From contig CANGJB010000001.1 in assembly GCA_947453945.1 (NCBI GenBank), positions 62,001-126,000 of the forward strand: a stretch of DNA of 64,000 nt, given 5' to 3'. A program made the translations under genes and the position numbers. Below, one piece after another: positions 17,454-25,576 of the stretch; position 1 is the stretch's first letter; each line of letters begins with the position of its first letter. The DNA comes from Sphingomonadaceae bacterium (GTDB taxonomy: Bacteria > Pseudomonadota > Alphaproteobacteria > Sphingomonadales > Sphingomonadaceae). The notes under the pieces are model-generated. The model was not told the DNA's origin. It saw only the letters and a program-made list of their open reading frames with translations, and ran no database searches.

Positions 17454-18680
17454 TCAGGCGCGGCTCTGCGCCATGGCCGCGTAGATCAGCGTCTTGAGCT
17501 GGCGGCGGATGGGATACGTGGAGGATGGGAACAGCTGGGTCATGAACACCATGTGCAGCCCTTCCGCCGGATCGACGAAGAAGGCGGTCGAATGGATGCC
17601 GCCCCAGTGGAATTCGCCCCTGGTGCCCGGCACCAGCGTTTTCGCAGGATCGACCACCACACCGAAGCCGAGGCCGAAACCGATCCCTGCGTTCCCCGCT
17701 TCGCTGAACAAGGCGCGCGAAAGCGTGGTGAGGTCCGCGCCGCCGGGGAGGTGGTTCGCTGTCATCAACGCGAGCGTCTTGGGTGAGATCAACGGGGCGC
17801 CGCCGTTCACCAGCGCCGCGCAGAAGCGGTGATAATCGGCTGTGGTGGAAAGCAGACCGCCGCCGCCGCTTTCGAAGCGGGGCGCACGCAGCGTGTTGGA
17901 TGTTTCCGCCACATCGAGCAGCTGAGGCGCGCCAACGGGGACGTGATACCAGCTGTCGGTCAGGCGGTGGGCCTTTTCGGGCGGACAGTGGAAGCCGGTA
18001 TCGACCATGCCAAGGGGTTCGAAGATACGCTTCTCGAAGAACGCGCCGAGGCTCATGCCCGAAAGCCGCGCCACGATCACGCCCAGCACATCGGTGCTGA
18101 CCGAATAGTTCCAGCCCATACCCGGATCGAATTCCAGCGGCAGCTTGGCGAGTTCGGCGATGAAATGGTCGTTGCCTGGCAGCGAGGGATGCCCGTCGAG
18201 CCGGGCCTTGCGATAGGCTGCATCGACGTTGGTGCGGCTCTGGATGCCGTATGTGAGGCCCGACATGTGGGTGAGCAGATCGACCATGCGCATCGCCGCG
18301 GTGGCGGGGCGCACCGGCGCGAACGGCGCATCGCCGCCGCCGCCGGCATAGACGCCGAGCCCAGCGAACTCCGGGAGCACCTTGGTGACAGGATCGTCGA
18401 GCGCGATCTTGCCTTCTTCCACCAGCATCATGAACGCCGTGCTGGTCAGCGCCTTGGTCATCGAGGCCATGCGAAAGATGGCGTCTTCTGCCAGCGGCAT
18501 GCCATCTGTGCGCGCCTGGCCAAGCGTGACGCGGTGAAACGGCACACCATCGCGCGCGATCAACAGATCCGCATGGGGCAGCAGGCCGGGGGCGAGGTAG
18601 CGTTCCTCAAGGAACGCGCCAATGCGAGCAAGCCGGGCGGCATCAAAGCCGTGGGCGGCAGGATCAGCCAACTCGCTCAT
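17454..18680 (-). CDS. Serine hydrolase of the beta-lactamase/esterase (class C-like) family
   Basis: About 408 residues. Nucleophile Ser and general base Lys in MASMTKALTS (S-x-x-K), the Tyr motif in GWNYSVSTDVLG, and HWGG as the third motif, as in EstB-type esterases and 6-aminohexanoate-type hydrolases. No signal peptide is seen, so it is cytoplasmic and unlikely to be an antibiotic-resistance beta-lactamase. Its start overlaps the thioesterase stop (ATGA), tying it to CoA-ester metabolism; hydrolysis of an ester or lactone intermediate is a reasonable guess. Confidence 0.85.
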   Translation of the reverse strand: MSELADPAAHGFDAARLARIGAFLEERYLAPGLLPHADLLIARDGVPFHRVTLGQARTDGMPLAEDAIFRMASMTKALTSTAFMMLVEEGKIALDDPVTKVLPEFAGLGVYAGGGGDAPFAPVRPATAAMRMVDLLTHMSGLTYGIQSRTNVDAAYRKARLDGHPSLPGNDHFIAELAKLPLEFDPGMGWNYSVSTDVLGVIVARLSGMSLGAFFEKRIFEPLGMVDTGFHCPPEKAHRLTDSWYHVPVGAPQLLDVAETSNTLRAPRFESGGGGLLSTTADYHRFCAALVNGGAPLISPKTLALMTANHLPGGADLTTLSRALFSEAGNAGIGFGLGFGVVVDPAKTLVPGTRGEFHWGGIHSTAFFVDPAEGLHMVFMTQLFPSSTYPIRRQLKTLIYAAMAQSRA

Positions 18681-19510
18681 CCGAACACCGCCACCGATTG
18701 CAGACCACGCATCACTTCCTGTCCTTCGCTGTTCCACAAGCGCAGCGTTTCGCTGCTGAAGCCTTCACCCATGTGGTTCGAGCCGGTTTCAAGCAGCCAC
18801 CAGCCCTCGCGCGTTGCGGGGACATCGCCCAACAGCGTGAGCGCCCAGGTGATGGAACTGATCGGCCCCATCCGCTTCATCGCGCGCGCCGAACCGGGGG
18901 GCAGGGCATCGCCGATGCCGACAAGTTCGGCCATGGGATCGAGGCCGAAGCGTTCTTTGAGGCGCACCCAGCGGCGGATCGTGCCCGGGGGCGATCCGCC
19001 CGGCAGATCAGCGCGGCGCATGTCCATCCGCGCGGTGAAGGCGGGGGCAAAGTCGCTCGCGGTGAGGCGGGGGGAGTCTTCAGGCTGGATCAGGCCCTCT
19101 TCGCGCGCGGCAGGCACCGCGCCATTGCTCTCGCGCCCGGCGCCAAACAGCCAGAGCGTGCGCTGGACAAGCGCGCCATCGCAGTAGAGCGAGGTTTCGA
19201 CCTGCGCGACGCTGCGCCCCTGGCGGAGCATCACCGCCTCCGCTTCCAGATGTTCACCCACCGGCGCGACGAACCCGACTTGCGCGGCGCGCAGCGGGGG
19301 CAGCCCGGGAAAAGCCGCGCAGGCTGCCGCATAGGCAATCGAGGCAGCCGCGCCGCCGTACATCGTGCGGCCCTGCATCCAGCCTTCCGCGCCGTCGAGG
19401 CGGAAACGTCCGTTGCCCAGCGAGGTAAGCCGCGCAGCCAGCGCGCCGAGGCCCATCTCCGCTTCGGCAGGCGTGATGCTGGCAGTGTCCGGGTGCTCGG
19501 TTTCCGGCAA
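18677..19510 (-). CDS. Acyl-CoA thioesterase-like (double hot-dog) protein
   Basis: About 277 residues from a TTG at 19510 (GAGAGGG 8-10 nt upstream); an ATG at 19455 is the alternative. Two hot-dog halves: residues 40-130 with GRTMYGGAAASIAYAAA and a C-terminal half ending ETGSNHMGEGFSSETLRLWN, then EVMRGLQSVAVFG, typical of TesB/acyl-CoA thioesterase superfamily members. Likely hydrolyses acyl-CoA to free acid and CoA. First gene of the minus-strand operon that ends with the thiolase. Confidence 0.78.
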   Translation of the reverse strand: MPETEHPDTASITPAEAEMGLGALAARLTSLGNGRFRLDGAEGWMQGRTMYGGAAASIAYAAACAAFPGLPPLRAAQVGFVAPVGEHLEAEAVMLRQGRSVAQVETSLYCDGALVQRTLWLFGAGRESNGAVPAAREEGLIQPEDSPRLTASDFAPAFTARMDMRRADLPGGSPPGTIRRWVRLKERFGLDPMAELVGIGDALPPGSARAMKRMGPISSITWALTLLGDVPATREGWWLLETGSNHMGEGFSSETLRLWNSEGQEVMRGLQSVAVFG

Positions 19511-19742
19511 ATCTACGTCCCTCTCACGAATCTTGTTATCGGTCCGGATTAGGTCATCACGCGGGATCAGGGAAGCGCTTTGCAGGGGGCGGAGCCGCGA
19601 AAAAATGCCGAGAATCCGCCGGATTGGCTGCCTTCCGCTACGGCATCGGGCGCTTTGGTGGGCCTTGCTGCAATGCGGGGCTGGCACTAGTCTCTCGCCC
19701 CAAGGAGGCGCTGCCGATACGAGCAGGGCCCATGAGGATGCC

Positions 19743-21485
19743 ATGACCAAATCAGCCCCCGAACCAACAGGTGCGCTTCCCGCAATTCCCGCCGGGTGGC
19801 CCGTGCATACACTGGCCGAAATCCGCGCCGAATTGTGCGCAGCGGGGCAGCCCTTCGAGATGGAGACCGTGACCATCCGGGGCGTGCCGACCCGGGTGTG
19901 GAAAAACGCGCTGCCCGGTCTGCGCGGCGTGCTGGCAGCAGCGCGCACGCACGGCGACGCAGATTTCCTCGTCTATGGTGATGAGCGCGTGAGCTTCGAT
20001 GCCTTCCACCGCGCGGTTGCGGCGCTCAGCGCGGCGCTGGCGGCGCGCGGGGTGGTAAAGGGTGACCGGGTGGCGCTCGCCATGCGCAACCTGCCGGAAT
20101 GGCCGGTGGCATTCATGGCGGCCACGGCGCTGGGCGCGATCATTGTTCCGCTCAACGCGTGGTGGACGGGTGAGGAACTGGCTTTCGCGCTGGAAGACAG
20201 CGGCGCACGGCTGCTGATTGCCGATGTCGATCGCTGGACGCGGATTGCGCCCCATGCGGCGGGCTTGCCGCTGCAAGGCGTGATCGCATCGCGAGGGGGC
20301 GCGGATGGCGCGGAACAGCTGGAAGACCTGATCGGCCCGCCCGCAGCCTGGGCCGCGCTGCCCGATGCGGAATTGCCAGCGGCCGATGTTGCCAGCGATG
20401 ATCCCGCGGGCATTTTCTATACCAGCGGCACCACCGGCAAGCCCAAGGGCGCGCTCGGCACGCATCGCAACCTTGTCACCAACATCATGACCAGCGCGTG
20501 GAGCGGCGCGCAATCCGCGCGGCGGCGCGGCGAGGGCCTGCCCGAACCGCGTCTGCGCGTGATCCTGCTCGCCGTGCCGCTCTTCCACGCCACCGCCTAT
20601 TCCGCGACGCTGATGGGCGCGCTGGCCGGCGGCAGCCGCCTCGTGCTGCTGCACAAATGGGATACGCTGGAAGCGATGCGCCTAATCGAGGCCGAGCGCG
20701 TGACCATGACCGGCGGGGTGCCGTTCATCGCATGGCAGCTGATCGAGCATCCCGATCGGCACAAGTTCGATCTCTCCAGCCTTGAGGCTATCGCCTATGG
20801 CGGCGCCCCTTCCGCGCCCGAGCTGGTTTCGGCCATCTGGCAGACCTTTGGCGCGCTGCCCGGCAACGGCTGGGGCATGACCGAGACCACCGCGACTGTG
20901 ACGCACCATATGGCCGAGGATTATCTCAACCGGCCTTCCAGCTGCGGCCCGCCCGCGCCGGTCGCCAGCCTCGAGATCCGCGCCGACGATGGGGTGACGG
21001 TGCTGCCGCACAGCACCGTGGGCGAACTCTGGGCGAACGGGCCGATGATCGTCGCGGGCTACTGGAACCGGCCAGAGCCGACCGCGCAGACTTTCGTGAA
21101 CGGCTGGGTGCGCACCGGCGATCTGGCGAAGCTGGACGAGGAAGGCTTCTGCACCATCGTCGACCGCGCCAAGGACGTGATCATCCGCGGCGGCGAGAAC
21201 ATCTACTCGATCGAGGTCGAGAACGTGCTCTACGAGCATCCGGCGGTGACGGATGCGGCGCTGGTCGGCGTGCCCCACCGCACTTTGGGCGAGGAACCGG
21301 CGGCGGTGGTCTATCTTGCCCCCGGATCGCAAGCGGGCGAGGCGGAACTGAAGGCTTTCGTCGCAGCGCGCCTGGCGGGCTTCAAGGTGCCGGTGCGGAT
21401 CGCCTTCAGCGAGACGACCTTGCCGCGCAACGCCAATGGCAAGATCCTGAAGGGCGAGCTGCGCGCGATGCTGGCAGAAACGTGA
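19743..21485 (+). CDS. AMP-dependent acyl-CoA ligase (long form)
   Basis: 580 residues. ANL motifs: FYTSGTTGKPKGALGTH (A3), WGMTETTATVTHH (A5), RTGDLAKLDEEGFCTIVDRA (A7), IIRGGENIYSIEVENVL (A8) and the A10 lysine in LPRNANGKILKGELR. The N-terminal 50 residues before the AMP-binding fold are longer than usual. It is transcribed divergently from the thioesterase operon, with TTGCTG and TAGTCT hexamers 17 bp apart at about 19661-19689 as a candidate promoter. Substrate unknown; its setting suggests acid activation for degradation. Confidence 0.9.
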   Translation: MTKSAPEPTGALPAIPAGWPVHTLAEIRAELCAAGQPFEMETVTIRGVPTRVWKNALPGLRGVLAAARTHGDADFLVYGDERVSFDAFHRAVAALSAALAARGVVKGDRVALAMRNLPEWPVAFMAATALGAIIVPLNAWWTGEELAFALEDSGARLLIADVDRWTRIAPHAAGLPLQGVIASRGGADGAEQLEDLIGPPAAWAALPDAELPAADVASDDPAGIFYTSGTTGKPKGALGTHRNLVTNIMTSAWSGAQSARRRGEGLPEPRLRVILLAVPLFHATAYSATLMGALAGGSRLVLLHKWDTLEAMRLIEAERVTMTGGVPFIAWQLIEHPDRHKFDLSSLEAIAYGGAPSAPELVSAIWQTFGALPGNGWGMTETTATVTHHMAEDYLNRPSSCGPPAPVASLEIRADDGVTVLPHSTVGELWANGPMIVAGYWNRPEPTAQTFVNGWVRTGDLAKLDEEGFCTIVDRAKDVIIRGGENIYSIEVENVLYEHPAVTDAALVGVPHRTLGEEPAAVVYLAPGSQAGEAELKAFVAARLAGFKVPVRIAFSETTLPRNANGKILKGELRAMLAET

Positions 21486-21561
21486 TGGCTGGCAGAAACG
21501 TGAGGGTTGCGCCGGTCCGCGTGCGTGCGATGAACAAGGCAGGATTGAGGGAGAGAAAACC

Positions 21562-21990
21562 ATGACGGAAGATGCATCAGCAGGCGAGCGGCGCACGGGT
21601 GGATGCCTTTGCGGATCGGTGCGGTATGAAACCTCCTGGCCGCCGCTGCTGACCGGCGTGTGCCACTGCCGCCATTGCCAGAAGCAGGCGGGAACGGCCT
21701 TTTCGGTTCTGGTCGCCGTGCCGTTTGCCGCGCTGGAGCGTTCGGGCGAGCTTACCGTCTACGAGGACGGCAGCGAATCCGGCAATCCGGTGCTGCGCAA
21801 GTTCTGCGGCAAATGCGGTTCGCCGGTGTTCAGCGAAACGCCGGGCGGGATGGCGCAGGGCATGATCTTCATCAAGGCAGGCACGCTGGACAATCCCGAT
21901 GAGCTTGAGCCCAGCGTCCATTTCTGGACGACGAGCAAGCAGAACTGGGTAACACTGCCCGAAGGCGCGGCGCTGCTGGAAAAGCAGTAG
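21562..21990 (+). CDS. GFA-family (glutathione-dependent formaldehyde-activating-like) zinc protein
   Basis: 142 residues. The complete Cys set of the Mss4-like GFA fold is present: GGCLCGSVRYE, CHCRHCQKQAG and KFCGKCGSPVF, followed by FIKAGTLDNPDELEPSVHFW. GFA proteins bind zinc; some add glutathione to formaldehyde, most are uncharacterised. Rieske O- or N-demethylation releases formaldehyde, so the position immediately before a Rieske oxygenase gene is suggestive, though unproven. A strong terminator follows. Confidence 0.88.
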   Translation: MTEDASAGERRTGGCLCGSVRYETSWPPLLTGVCHCRHCQKQAGTAFSVLVAVPFAALERSGELTVYEDGSESGNPVLRKFCGKCGSPVFSETPGGMAQGMIFIKAGTLDNPDELEPSVHFWTTSKQNWVTLPEGAALLEKQ

Positions 21991-22008
21991 TCCGGGCCCG
22001 CCGATTTC

Positions 22009-22050
22009 CCGCCGGCCCCGCGCAAACGCGCGGCCGGCGGCGGCTTTTTT
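22009..22050 (+). terminator. Intrinsic terminator after the GFA gene
   Basis: GC-rich inverted repeat GCCGGCCCCGCG / CGCGCGGCCGGC with a short CAAA-type loop and one mismatch, followed by a run of six T at 22045-22050. It separates the GFA transcript from the Rieske oxygenase gene. Confidence 0.8.
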
Positions 22051-22176
22051 GTGCTCCTATTCAATGCGCCAGCTTGTTGGAGGGCGCCAGCATGGCAATA
22101 TGTTTGTCGTGCAAGAACTCCGCGTGTCGTGAGGCTCGACCTGCCCACTTTACGCTCTTCGGAACCAGGACCTGTC

Positions 22177-23604
22177 ATGGCTGATATCGACCCCAATATC
22201 GAACGCTCGGACCGCTGCCCCGGGATCACTTATACCGACATGCTCGCGGTCGATACGCGGCCTGCACCTGATTACCTCTTGATGGAATCGACGCAGGAAC
22301 TGGGCGACGAGCCGCTCGATCCGGATCGCTACACCAGCCCCGCCTTCATGGCGCTGGAGGACGAGAAGATGTGGCCCAACGTGTGGCAGTTCGCCGCGCG
22401 TGAGGAAGACATGCCCGACGCTGGTGACAGCGTGGTCTACGAGATCGGCGACAAGTCGTTCCTGCTGATCCGCCAGCCGGACGATAGCGTGCGCGCGTTC
22501 TACAACGTGTGCCTCCACCGCGGTCGCAAGCTGAAGCTGGAAAGCGGTCGCTCGATCAACTTGCGCTGCCCGTTCCACGGCTTCACCTGGAACAACGATG
22601 GCAGCCTCAAGGAAGTGCCTTGCGCCTGGGATTTCAAGCATCTGGAGGACAAGGACCTCTCGCTGCCCGAACTGAAAGTCGAACGCTGGCAGGGCTTCAT
22701 CCTCGTCACCGAAAACCACGATCTGCCCAGCTTCCGCGATTGGATCGGCTCCGGTGTCGAGCACTACGACAATTGGCGGCTGGATGAATGCACGACCGCT
22801 GCCTGGGTCGCGCGCGTGGTTCCGGCCAACTGGAAAGCGGTGTCCGAGGCGTTCATGGAAGCGTGGCATTCGGTCGTCACCCATCCGCAGATCCTGCCGT
22901 TCACGGCCGACGCCAACACGCGCTATGATCTCTACGGCGATCACATGAACCGCGCGATCACGCCCAATGGCACGCTTTCGCCCCATCTCAAGGGCAAGGA
23001 CCAGCTCTATGTGATCAACAAGCTGGCCGAGTTCCTTGGCGCAGGCGATGGGCGCGGCCGGCGCAATGCGGCCGAACCGACCGACCTCAAGGGCTTCGAT
23101 CCCGCCGATCCACTGCTGGCGCGCAAGGTGCTGGCTGAGGCCAACCGCGAAGGCTTTGCGGCGATGAACGGGCATGATTACTCGCAGGCTTCCGACAGCG
23201 AGATGCTCGATAACCTGACCTACAACATCTTCCCCAACTGGTCGCCGTGGGGCGGCTTCGTGCCCAACATCGTCTATCGCTGGCGGCCGTGGAAGGATGC
23301 CGATCACTGCCTGATGGAAGTGCGCATCCTGATGCGCGCGCAAAAGGGCGAAAAGCCGGCGCGCGGGCCCGAGATGTTCATGATCCCCGATGACCAGCCC
23401 TTCACCTATGCCTCGCACCTCATCGGCGCGGCGCTGGCCGGCGTGTTCGATCAGGACATGGAAAACCTGCCGCACGTGCAGGCGGGCATGAAGGCATCCA
23501 GGAACAAGCGACTGGAACTCGGCCACTATCAGGAAACCCGCATCCGCCAGTTCCACCGAACAATGGACAAGTACATTTCCGGCGAACTGCCCAGCCGCAA
23601 GTGA
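22177..23604 (+). CDS. Rieske non-haem iron oxygenase, alpha subunit (RHO1)
   Basis: 475 residues. The Rieske [2Fe-2S] domain has C112-x-H114 and C131-x2-H134 (CLHRG...CPFHG). The catalytic domain has NWKAVSEAFMEAWHSVVTH: mononuclear iron ligands H231 and H236, and a Glu (E228) where most families have the bridging Asp. The third iron ligand is the Asp of FDQDMENL near the C-terminus. Expected to hydroxylate or demethylate an unknown substrate using electrons from an unlinked ferredoxin/reductase. The ATG at 22177 is chosen because the family sequence begins there. Translationally coupled to the SDR downstream (TGATG). Confidence 0.92.
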   Translation: MADIDPNIERSDRCPGITYTDMLAVDTRPAPDYLLMESTQELGDEPLDPDRYTSPAFMALEDEKMWPNVWQFAAREEDMPDAGDSVVYEIGDKSFLLIRQPDDSVRAFYNVCLHRGRKLKLESGRSINLRCPFHGFTWNNDGSLKEVPCAWDFKHLEDKDLSLPELKVERWQGFILVTENHDLPSFRDWIGSGVEHYDNWRLDECTTAAWVARVVPANWKAVSEAFMEAWHSVVTHPQILPFTADANTRYDLYGDHMNRAITPNGTLSPHLKGKDQLYVINKLAEFLGAGDGRGRRNAAEPTDLKGFDPADPLLARKVLAEANREGFAAMNGHDYSQASDSEMLDNLTYNIFPNWSPWGGFVPNIVYRWRPWKDADHCLMEVRILMRAQKGEKPARGPEMFMIPDDQPFTYASHLIGAALAGVFDQDMENLPHVQAGMKASRNKRLELGHYQETRIRQFHRTMDKYISGELPSRK

Positions 23605-24407
23605 TGCAGCGGCTGGAAGGGCGCGTTGCGCTCGTCACCGGGGCGCTGCGGGGGATCGGCCTTGCGGCGGCTGAGCGATTGCTGGCGGAAGGGGCTTTGG
23701 TGATCCTCACCGATCTGGCCGATCCGGGCACGGCGGAGGTTTCCGCCGTGCTGGGCCGGTTGGGCGCGGCGGCGCATTACCTGCAGCTCAATGTTGCGCA
23801 GGAGGCGGACTGGCAGGCGGCTGCGGCGCAAGTGCGCGCGGATCACGGGCGGCTTGACGTGATGGTTGCCAATGCCGGTACTGATTGCACCGCGCGGGTC
23901 GAGGAGATCACCCTTGCCGACTGGCACCGCGTGATGGCGGTCAATGTCGATGGCCTGTTTCTCGGCGTGAAGCACTGCGCCTCCCTGATGGAGGAAACCG
24001 GACGGACCACCCGCGGCGGCGCTGCAGTGATTGCCGTGAGCTCGATCATGGGCATCGTCGGCATTGCCGATGCGGCAGCCTACAACACCTCGAAAGGTGC
24101 GGTGCGATTGTTCTGCAAGGCGGTGGCCATCGAGTTTGCGCAGAAGCGCATGCCGATCCGCGTCAATTCCGTCCACCCCGGTTTCGTGCGCACGCACCTG
24201 CTGGAGCAGGGCATGGCGGGCTGGGTCGAGAAGGGCATGGGCACTTCAGTCGAGGCGCTGATGCAAGGGTTGGGTGCCAGCACGCCAATGGGCCGCATTG
24301 CCGAGCCGGACGAGATTGCACCCGCAATTGCGTTCCTCGCCTCGGACGATGCGAGCTATGTGACGGGGGCGGAACTTGTCGTCGATGGCGGGTGGACGGC
24401 GCAGTAG
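23604..24407 (+). CDS. SDR-family oxidoreductase, coupled to RHO1
   Basis: 267 residues. Cofactor motif LVTGALRGIGLAAA, NAG motif VMVANAGT, and the catalytic triad Ser in VSSIMGIVG, Tyr/Lys in AAAYNTSKGAV; C-terminal PDEIAPAIAFLASDDASYVTGAELVVDGGW is classical. An acidic residue at the end of beta-2 (ILTDLAD) suggests NAD preference. It starts inside the RHO1 stop codon, so it likely oxidises the product of that oxygenase (alcohol or dihydrodiol). Convergent with the MDR gene, 3 bp away. Confidence 0.9.
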   Translation: MQRLEGRVALVTGALRGIGLAAAERLLAEGALVILTDLADPGTAEVSAVLGRLGAAAHYLQLNVAQEADWQAAAAQVRADHGRLDVMVANAGTDCTARVEEITLADWHRVMAVNVDGLFLGVKHCASLMEETGRTTRGGAAVIAVSSIMGIVGIADAAAYNTSKGAVRLFCKAVAIEFAQKRMPIRVNSVHPGFVRTHLLEQGMAGWVEKGMGTSVEALMQGLGASTPMGRIAEPDEIAPAIAFLASDDASYVTGAELVVDGGWTAQ

Positions 24408-24410
24408 CGC

Positions 24411-25421
24411 CTATAGCTCTACGACCACCTTCCCGATGTTCGCGCCGGTGAAAAGCTTGGTGAAGGCCTCGGGCGTGGCTTCAAGGCCGTGGCTCACCTC
24501 GAACGGCAGGCGCAGTTGCCCGGTTGCGGCGAGGCGGGCCAGCTCGGGGTTGAATGCCGCCTCGCGCGCGTAGAAATCGGGCGAGAAGAAGCCTTCGATG
24601 CGCAGGCGCTTCATCAACACCTGATCGAAGCGGTAGGGGCCGGGCACCGGCCCTTGCGCGATGTAGTTGGTGATGAGCCCGCATACAGCAACGCGGCCGA
24701 ACAGCGCCATGTTGGCCAGCGCGGCATCGAGAATTTCTCCGCCGACATTGTCGAAATAGACGTCGATTCCATCCGGGCAGAGCCGTGCCAGCTCCGCCTC
24801 GACATCGGCCGCCTTGTAATCGATCGCGCCGTCGAACCCGTATTCGCCGGTCAGTAGTGCGCATTTGGCCGGGCCGCCGGCAATGCCGATCACCCGGCAG
24901 CCCAGCGCCTTTGCGATCTGTCCGGCCATCAGCCCGGTGCAGCCCGCGGCGGCTGAGACGACGAAGGTTTCCCCCGCCTTGACCGCGCCGGTCTCCACCA
25001 CGCCCACCCAGGCCGTCCACCCGTTGGCGCCGTAAATGCCGACGTATTCCTTCAGGTCGGCGTGGGCGTCGGCCAGCTTGGTGCAATAAGTCGCATCGGG
25101 CTCAACCACCGAGAAGTCTGCCCACTGGCCATAGCAGCGCACGCGGTCTCCTGCGTTGTAGGCGGGATGGCGGCTTTCGCTGACCACGCCCAGCACCGTG
25201 CCGATCAGCTTGGCGCCCAGCGGCGTGCCGGGCTGATAGCTGTCCTCGCGGTCGGTCATGTACATCCGCGTGCCGCTGTCCATCGAAAGGACCTTGTTGG
25301 CGACGAGGATCTGGCCTTCCGCGAGCGGCGGGAGCGTTTCGGTCTCCAGCGCAAAAGCTTCGGCGTAGGCGTTGCCGAGAGGACGGCGGGCAAGGACCCA
25401 GTGGCGGTTTTCGTGGCTCAT
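24411..25421 (-). CDS. Zinc-free MDR-family NADPH-dependent ene/quinone-type reductase
   Basis: 336 residues. The Rossmann signature VVSAAAGCTGLMAGQIAKALG (AxxGxxG), the GPAKC loop, FDGAIDYKA and VYFDNVGGEILDAAL are typical of the leukotriene B4 dehydrogenase/curcumin reductase (CurA) branch of the MDR superfamily, which lacks catalytic zinc and reduces activated C=C bonds. Paralogous to the genes at 46819 and 60417. It is divergent from the molybdoenzyme gene. Likely role: reduction of an enone formed in ring degradation (inference). Confidence 0.88.
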   Translation of the reverse strand: MSHENRHWVLARRPLGNAYAEAFALETETLPPLAEGQILVANKVLSMDSGTRMYMTDREDSYQPGTPLGAKLIGTVLGVVSESRHPAYNAGDRVRCYGQWADFSVVEPDATYCTKLADAHADLKEYVGIYGANGWTAWVGVVETGAVKAGETFVVSAAAGCTGLMAGQIAKALGCRVIGIAGGPAKCALLTGEYGFDGAIDYKAADVEAELARLCPDGIDVYFDNVGGEILDAALANMALFGRVAVCGLITNYIAQGPVPGPYRFDQVLMKRLRIEGFFSPDFYAREAAFNPELARLAATGQLRLPFEVSHGLEATPEAFTKLFTGANIGKVVVEL

Positions 25422-25576
25422 TCGGCTTCCCTTGGTGCGATTCTGCGCCGCTATCAAGCCCGGGTTTGCAAGCCATGACCACTGACGGAAATGAGCGGCC
25501 CTACCCTCTCTTTCATCAGTGGGCCGGCGGCAGGAATGCCGATAGCTTTGTGCGTTCAAAACTTGGGAGACGAGCC

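Noticed and set aside
17454-18680. Antibiotic-resistance beta-lactamase
   Set aside because: No signal peptide, esterase-like motif set and embedding in a CoA-ester operon argue for a metabolic hydrolase.
22150-23556. A 468-residue minus-strand frame over RHO1
   Set aside because: Antisense shadow of RHO1; composition is typical of reverse-frame GC bias and no motif was found.
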